Part shown: piece after piece, positions 6,726-10,052 of the stretch
How positions within the stretch are numbered: the first letter of the stretch is position 1
Layout of the letters: every line of letters begins with the position of its first letter
Origin: Pseudorhodobacter antarcticus
GTDB taxonomy: Bacteria > Pseudomonadota > Alphaproteobacteria > Rhodobacterales > Rhodobacteraceae
Reading direction: 5' to 3'
Length of the DNA stretch: 10,052 bases
Assembly (NCBI GenBank): GCA_945897655.1
Contig: CAMDHB010000098.1
Location: forward strand, 1-10,052
Program-made: the position numbers and the translations under genes
The notes under the pieces: generated by a model
What the model saw: the letters and a program-made list of their open reading frames with translations, nothing else
The model's database searches: none
What the model was told of the DNA's origin: nothing

Positions 6726-6860
6726 GGGGGCCTCCGGGGTGTGGGGGAAGCCTAGCGGTCTGGGGGTGGGGCGAGTGTGGAATGGCGACAAAAGTGGGTC
6801 TGTTAACGGCAGATGAACGACCTACAAAGCACCTATATTGGGTCTACAAAGCCACTACGG
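6726..6860 (-). promoter_or_regulatory. Leader and presumed promoter region of the flavin oxidoreductase gene
   Basis: The terminator-like hairpin just upstream (6861-6899) implies that the oxidoreductase is transcribed from within these 135 bases. I see no convincing -35/-10 pair. The part next to the gene (6726-6771) has five runs of four or more G on the plus strand, so the mRNA leader is C-rich and the template strand could form a G-quadruplex. The ribosome binding site is GGAGG on the minus strand, six bases before the ATG. The far part carries the repeat-dyad-repeat arrangement listed separately. Confidence 0.45.
6822..6852. promoter_or_regulatory. Operator-like site: two 9-base direct repeats flanking an imperfect dyad
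   Basis: CTACAAAGC occurs at 6822-6830 and again at 6844-6852, a 22-base period, close to two helical turns. The 13 bases between them, ACCTATATTGGGT (6831-6843), form an imperfect dyad with ACC/GGT ends and an ATAT centre. The site lies about 100 bases upstream of the oxidoreductase start and just beyond the terminator of the aldehyde dehydrogenase. It has the form of a transcription factor site; the protein that would bind it is unknown, and no regulator gene is in the window. Confidence 0.45.
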
Positions 6861-6899
6861 AAAAAATGGGGTTGGGGTGGTGGCCCCCCACCCCAACCC
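6861..6899 (-). terminator. Intrinsic terminator of the aldehyde dehydrogenase transcript
   Basis: Perfect 12-base arms GGGTTGGGGTGG (6869-6880) and CCACCCCAACCC (6888-6899) with a 7-base loop. Read on the minus strand, the hairpin is followed by AT and a run of T from the plus-strand A-run at 6861-6866. It lies 73 bases past the dehydrogenase stop codon and points the right way. Confidence 0.8.
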
Positions 6900-6951
6900 T
6901 CCCCCACAGAGGGGGGAGGGAGGCGCGTTATTCTGTGGCTGTTTCGCCTCC
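6869..6951. repeat. Compact block of three inverted repeats
   Basis: Three inverted repeats follow one another: the 12-base terminator stem (6869-6880/6888-6899); CCCTCCCCC (6897-6905) with GGGGGAGGG (6912-6920), which shares three bases with the first stem; and GGAGGCG (6919-6925) with CGCCTCC (6945-6951). Neighbouring stems overlap, so not all can form at once. The C-run/G-run style resembles dispersed palindromic intergenic repeats common in alphaproteobacterial genomes. That is a resemblance from memory, and copy number cannot be judged from one window. Confidence 0.55.
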
Positions 6952-6971
6952 GGCCCGAGGGAAGGGGGGCG

Positions 6972-8417
6972 TTATTCTGCGGCGATGTCGAAGCCGGAGA
7001 TGGCTTTGACTTCGAGAAACTCCTCGATACCCCAGACGCCGCCTTCGCGGGCGCGGCCCGAGGATTTGACGCCGCCGAAGGGGGCGCCGGCGCCGCGCGA
7101 TTCGCCGTTCATTTCGACCATACCCGAGCGCAGGGCGCGGGACAGGCGGTTGCGGCGGGGGCCGTGTTGGGTTTGCACATAGTTGGTCAGGCCGTAGGGC
7201 GTGTCGTTGGCGATGCGGATTGCGTCAGCCTCGGTGTCGAAAGGGATGATCGACAGGACGGGGCCAAAGATTTCCTCACGCTCGATGGTCATGCCGGGGG
7301 TCACGTCGGCAAAGACGGTGGGGCGGACGTAGAAGCCGCGGTTGAAGCCGTCGGGCAGGCCGGGGCCGCCGGCGACAAGGCGGGCGCCTTCGTCGATGCC
7401 CTTTTGGATATATCCCTGAATCTGGTCCCACTGGCGTTTGTTCACCACCGGGCCGATGTGTTTTCCGGGTTCATGCGCCGAGCCGACCTTGATCGAGGCG
7501 GCGATGTCGGCGGCGATGTTGACCGCCGTATCATAGTAGGGGCGTTCGACCAGCATGCGGGAGGGCGCGTTGCAGGACTGGCCCGAGTTGTTCATCATGT
7601 GGCGCACGCCGCGTTCGACGGCCTTGGTGTCGCAATCGGCGAAGATCACGTTGGCACCTTTGCCGCCCAGTTCCAGCGTGACGCGTTTCAGGGTTTGCGC
7701 GGCGGCGATGGAGATGGCGCGACCGGCGCGGGTCGAGCCGGTGAAAGAGATCATCTCGATATCGGGGTGGGCGGAGAGTTGTGCGCCCACGCCCAGGCCG
7801 TCGCCGTTGACGAGGTTGAAAACGCCGGGGGGTAGGCCCGCGTCATGGCAGAATTCGGCGAAGATCATGGCGTCGAGGGGGGATTCTTCGGACGGTTTCA
7901 GGACGCAGGTGCAGCCGGCGAGGATGGCGGGGATGACCTTGAGCGCGATCTGGTTCATGGGCCAGTTCCAGGGGGTGATCAGGCCGACAACGCCGATGGG
8001 CTCAAGGGCGATCTGGGTGGTGGGGGCGTGGTCGCCAAGGGGCCTGATCCACTGGATGTGGTCAAAGGCGGTCAGGAAGTTTTCAAGGTGCCAAGGCAGG
8101 CAGGGGGCTTGGGAGGATCGGGCCATATCGATTGGGGCGCCCATTTCCATGGAGATGGCTCTGGCGAGGTCTTCGACGCGGGCCTCGTACTGTTCGAGGA
8201 TGCGGACGACAGCGGCGCGGCGTTCGACCGGGGGTGTGGCGGCCCAAAGGGGGAAGGCCGCTTTGGCGGCGGCGACGGCGGCGTTGGTGTCGGCCTCGGA
8301 CCCCAGCGAGATGATGGCGCAAGGCTCCTCGGTCGAGGGGTCGATGACGGCGCAATCGCGGGGGGTTGCAGGGGCGGTCCAGCGACCGTTGATGTAGAAT
8401 TCGCGGCGGGTGATCAT
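6972..8417 (-). CDS. NAD-type aldehyde dehydrogenase
   Basis: This 481-residue member of the aldehyde dehydrogenase superfamily oxidises an aldehyde to the carboxylic acid with NAD(P)+ in the cytoplasm. Seen: the oxyanion-hole Asn151 in PWNWP; Lys174 and Glu177 in KPSEES, a glutamate that usually goes with NAD+ preference; FTGST (225-229) of the Rossmann fold; general base Glu249 in LELGGK; nucleophile Cys282 in NNSGQSC; and the EEIFGPVL motif. All catalytic residues are present and the length is normal. The ATG at 8417 has AGGAGG five bases upstream; an in-frame ATG at 8450 would add 11 residues not typical of the family. It has its own terminator, so cotranscription with the oxidoreductase downstream is doubtful although both lie on the same strand. 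The substrate cannot be assigned; members of this type act on many aliphatic, aromatic and amino aldehydes. Confidence 0.93.
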   Translation of the reverse strand: MITRREFYINGRWTAPATPRDCAVIDPSTEEPCAIISLGSEADTNAAVAAAKAAFPLWAATPPVERRAAVVRILEQYEARVEDLARAISMEMGAPIDMARSSQAPCLPWHLENFLTAFDHIQWIRPLGDHAPTTQIALEPIGVVGLITPWNWPMNQIALKVIPAILAGCTCVLKPSEESPLDAMIFAEFCHDAGLPPGVFNLVNGDGLGVGAQLSAHPDIEMISFTGSTRAGRAISIAAAQTLKRVTLELGGKGANVIFADCDTKAVERGVRHMMNNSGQSCNAPSRMLVERPYYDTAVNIAADIAASIKVGSAHEPGKHIGPVVNKRQWDQIQGYIQKGIDEGARLVAGGPGLPDGFNRGFYVRPTVFADVTPGMTIEREEIFGPVLSIIPFDTEADAIRIANDTPYGLTNYVQTQHGPRRNRLSRALRSGMVEMNGESRGAGAPFGGVKSSGRAREGGVWGIEEFLEVKAISGFDIAAE

Positions 8418-8483
8418 GATGGCCTCCTCAGGTTTAGGGGCAAAGTGCATGGGAACGGGGGGCCATGCAAGGCGGGAAACAAA

Positions 8484-8495
8484 ATTTGATCAAAT
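8484..8495. promoter_or_regulatory. Perfect 12-base palindrome in the divergent promoter region
   Basis: ATTTGATCAAAT is a perfect palindrome and an AT-rich island in the 149-base gap between the divergent dehydrogenase and glycosyltransferase genes. Overlapping it, TTGAT-CAA-ATCAA (8486-8498) looks like an FNR-type box (TTGAT-N4-ATCAA) but with a spacer one base short, so FNR binding is not claimed. It lies 66 bases before the dehydrogenase start and 71 before the glycosyltransferase start, and could serve either. Confidence 0.4.
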
Positions 8496-8533
8496 CAAGG
8501 GTAGGCAATCGGGCCGGGCCGAAGCGGAGCGCG

Positions 8534-8561
8534 TTGCCGATTGGGCAGGGGTTGCTATAAG
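8534..8561 (+). promoter_or_regulatory. Extended -10 promoter of the glycosyltransferase gene, possibly leaderless
   Basis: TTGCCG (8534-8539) and TATAAG (8556-8561) are separated by 16 bases, and TGC directly before the -10 box gives an extended -10 form. Transcription would be expected to begin about seven bases past the -10 box, close to 8568, which is at the ATG at 8567. The message would then have almost no leader. Confidence 0.5.
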
Positions 8562-8566
8562 GCGGT

Positions 8567-9448
8567 ATGTTCGGATTTCTGACGCGCGGCCAAAGCATCA
8601 CTAAGATCGGGATTGACCCGCCTGTGGCACGGCCCGGGCGGGAGGGGTTGGCTCTGGTGCTGATCGTGCGCAATGAGGCGGCGCATATTGCCGAATGGGC
8701 GCGGTTTCATGTGCTGGCCGGGGTGCGGCATTTCTATGTGTACGACAATGGCTGCACGGATGGGACGATTGAGGCGCTGGGGTTTCTGGGCGGGCGGTTG
8801 ACGGTCGTGGCATGGGATCAGAAATTTCGGTCGGGGCGGCTGGAGGTGCACAATCAGGTGCTGGCCTATGCCCATGCGACGCGGAACTTTGGCGGGGCGT
8901 ACCGGTGGCTGACCTATCTGGATGCGGATGAGTTTCTGGTGCCGAAGGCTGCGGGGCTGGACGAGGCTTTGGCGGGGCTTGAGGGGGTGCGGAACATCAG
9001 CCTGCCTTGGCACATGTTCGGGCGGTCGGGGCATAAGGAGCGTCCGGCGGGTGGGGTTCTGGGGAATTATACCCGGCGCAACCCGGACCCGATGAGCGAT
9101 GCCAAGGGGTTGAAGAACTTCAAGATGATCGTGGACCCGTGTCACGTCACCGCGTTGAAGGTCCATGTGATCGAGACGGATGGCCGTGCGGACACCTGCA
9201 ACGATCAGGGGCAGCCGGGGCGGGAGAGTTATTCGGCGGAACGGATTCAGTTGAACCACTATTACACGCGGTCTGATGCCGAGCTTAGGGCCAAGATTGC
9301 CCGGGGGCCGAACCTGACGACGCCCGATGCCGACCATCTGCGCCGGGTGATGCGCAAAGTGGCGGCGATTGAGGCGGGTGAGGTGGAGGATCGTTCCGCA
9401 TTGGAGTTTCTGGCGCGAAAGGGTGTGCGGCCAGAGGACCTGTTGTAG
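8567..9448 (+). CDS. Glycosyltransferase, GT2/GT92-like (GT-A fold)
   Basis: The 293-residue protein resembles bacterial glycosyltransferases of the GT2/GT92-related group, which move a sugar from a nucleotide-sugar to an acceptor, often in surface polysaccharide synthesis. Seen: LVLIVRNEAAHIAEW (30-44), the start of the nucleotide-binding domain; YVYDNGCTDGT (57-67); and LDADEF (118-123), where Asp119 and Asp121 form the metal-binding DxD. I see no membrane segment or signal peptide, so it is probably cytosolic or peripheral. The ATG at 8567 is preceded by AAGGCGG lying too close to be a normal ribosome binding site, and the promoter is immediately upstream. GTG codons at 8624 and 8657 are alternative starts; the conserved domain begins about residue 28, so neither would clearly destroy it. 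No other polysaccharide genes are nearby; donor and acceptor are unknown. Confidence 0.85.
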   Translation: MFGFLTRGQSITKIGIDPPVARPGREGLALVLIVRNEAAHIAEWARFHVLAGVRHFYVYDNGCTDGTIEALGFLGGRLTVVAWDQKFRSGRLEVHNQVLAYAHATRNFGGAYRWLTYLDADEFLVPKAAGLDEALAGLEGVRNISLPWHMFGRSGHKERPAGGVLGNYTRRNPDPMSDAKGLKNFKMIVDPCHVTALKVHVIETDGRADTCNDQGQPGRESYSAERIQLNHYYTRSDAELRAKIARGPNLTTPDADHLRRVMRKVAAIEAGEVEDRSALEFLARKGVRPEDLL

Positions 9449-9576
9449 AACCGGGTTCAGGATTTTGCCTGTAGGGCGCGACGCTGTCTTTCTTCGCGGC
9501 AAGGACAGCAAGGTTAGTGAAAAACTGTTCCGCATGGCATATGTTCCGGCCAAGGATGAAACAGACAGGAGTTCAC
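9449..9576 (+). other. Intergenic region upstream of the peroxiredoxin gene
   Basis: Within these 128 bases I see no gene and no strong terminator. A weak interrupted stem CTGTC (9484-9488) with GACAG (9504-9508) is present. An AT-rich stretch around 9514-9543 could contain the promoter, but no good -35/-10 pair stands out. The ribosome binding site AGGAG (9567-9571) lies five bases before the ATG. Confidence 0.4.
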
Positions 9577-10052
9577 ATGTCCATTCGCATCAACGACATC
9601 GCACCCGACTTTACCGCACAGTCCACCGCCGGGGAGATAAGGTTCCATGACTGGCTGGACGGGCATTACGCCATCATCTTTAGCCACCCCCGCGACTTTA
9701 CGCCGGTTTGCACCACCGAATTCGGCGCCGTGGCACAGTTGTCGGCCGAATTTGCCAAGCGGGGCACCAAGGTCATTGGCGTGTCGGTCGATTCGGTTCA
9801 GGACCATGAAAAGTGGAAGCGCGACATCGAGGCCTTTGGTGGGGCGCCGGCGGATTTCCCGATCATAGACGACACGAGCCTGACGGTGGCCAAGGCCTAT
9901 GACATGCTGCCGGCCGAGTTCTATCTGCCGACCGATGGCCGCACCCCGGCCCATTCGGCCACGGTGCGCACGGTGTACATCATCGGGTCGGACAAGAAGG
10001 TGAAGCTGACCATGACATACCCCATGTCGGTGGGCCGCAACTTTGCCGAGAT
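9577..10052 (+). CDS. 1-Cys peroxiredoxin, Prx6 type (3' end outside the window)
   Basis: The first 158 residues are present; the gene runs off the window. It reduces hydrogen peroxide and organic hydroperoxides through a peroxidatic cysteine. Seen: SHPRDFTPVCTTEF (36-49), with Cys45 as the peroxidatic residue and Pro38 and Thr42 of the PxxxTxxC motif; IGVSVDSVQDHEKW, typical of the Prx6 branch; and the Arg of the VRTVYIIG strand. No other cysteine is present in the visible part, in keeping with a 1-Cys mechanism, though the missing C-terminus prevents a final statement. The start ATG at 9577 has AGGAG at good distance. Codon third positions are rich in C, unlike the G-rich glycosyltransferase before it on the same strand, which may reflect high expression. 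Confidence 0.93.
   Translation, partial: MSIRINDIAPDFTAQSTAGEIRFHDWLDGHYAIIFSHPRDFTPVCTTEFGAVAQLSAEFAKRGTKVIGVSVDSVQDHEKWKRDIEAFGGAPADFPIIDDTSLTVAKAYDMLPAEFYLPTDGRTPAHSATVRTVYIIGSDKKVKLTMTYPMSVGRNFAE

Noticed and set aside
6813..7835. 340-residue plus-strand open frame across the terminator block and the aldehyde dehydrogenase
   Set aside because: Low-complexity Gly/Ala/Asp composition, crosses a strong hairpin, and lies opposite a gene with all catalytic residues.
7845..8489. 214-residue plus-strand open frame opposite the start of the aldehyde dehydrogenase
   Set aside because: Same antisense pattern; no recognisable domain or ribosome binding site.
8486..8498. FnrL binding site
   Set aside because: The half-sites match but the spacer is three bases instead of four, which normally prevents binding.

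Overview
The window looks like chromosomal DNA of an alphaproteobacterium, most likely a Rhodobacterales (roseobacter-type) member. This is inferred from the high GC content and the style and family mix of the proteins; there is no rRNA or other marker gene. It holds nine confidently placed protein genes, all of recognisable families. I see no tRNA, insertion sequence, CRISPR array or phage gene.

Layout. Positions 1-223 hold no gene I can call with confidence. A tightly packed plus-strand group follows: a gamma-glutamyltransferase-family Ntn-hydrolase (224-1792), a free methionine-(R)-sulfoxide reductase (1796-2248) and a protein with two fused GFA/CENP-V zinc domains (2245-2991). The first junction has a 3-base gap and the second an ATGA overlap, so these look like one translationally coupled operon. 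After a 224-base gap carrying a 17-base dyad comes a second plus-strand pair: a homocysteine S-methyltransferase-family protein (3216-4109) and the pseudouridine synthase RluA (4102-4749), overlapping by 8 bases at a TTG start.

Two minus-strand genes face these. One is a large FMN/4Fe-4S/FAD oxidoreductase of the 2,4-dienoyl-CoA reductase / trimethylamine dehydrogenase class (4752-6725). The other is an NAD-type aldehyde dehydrogenase (6972-8417). A strong hairpin plus T-tract, within a compact block of three inverted repeats, separates them, so the oxidoreductase probably has its own promoter. Near it is an operator-like arrangement: two 9-base direct repeats flanking a dyad.

The last part is plus-strand again: a GT2/GT92-type glycosyltransferase (8567-9448) with an extended -10 promoter placed so that its mRNA may be leaderless, and a 1-Cys (Prx6-type) peroxiredoxin (9577 to the window end, truncated).

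How the genes may work together. The first five share a loose theme of thiol and methyl-group chemistry: gamma-glutamyl hydrolysis, methionine sulfoxide repair, a GFA fold, methionine formation. The oxidoreductase class includes amine N-demethylases, and an aldehyde dehydrogenase lies beside it. A link to catabolism of a methylated or sulfur compound is possible but is inference only. The points most worth a second look are the exact 123-residue internal duplication in the GFA protein, the altered active-site segment of the flavin oxidoreductase, and the regulatory repeats at 6822-6852. I do not see strong evidence for a wholly new system.
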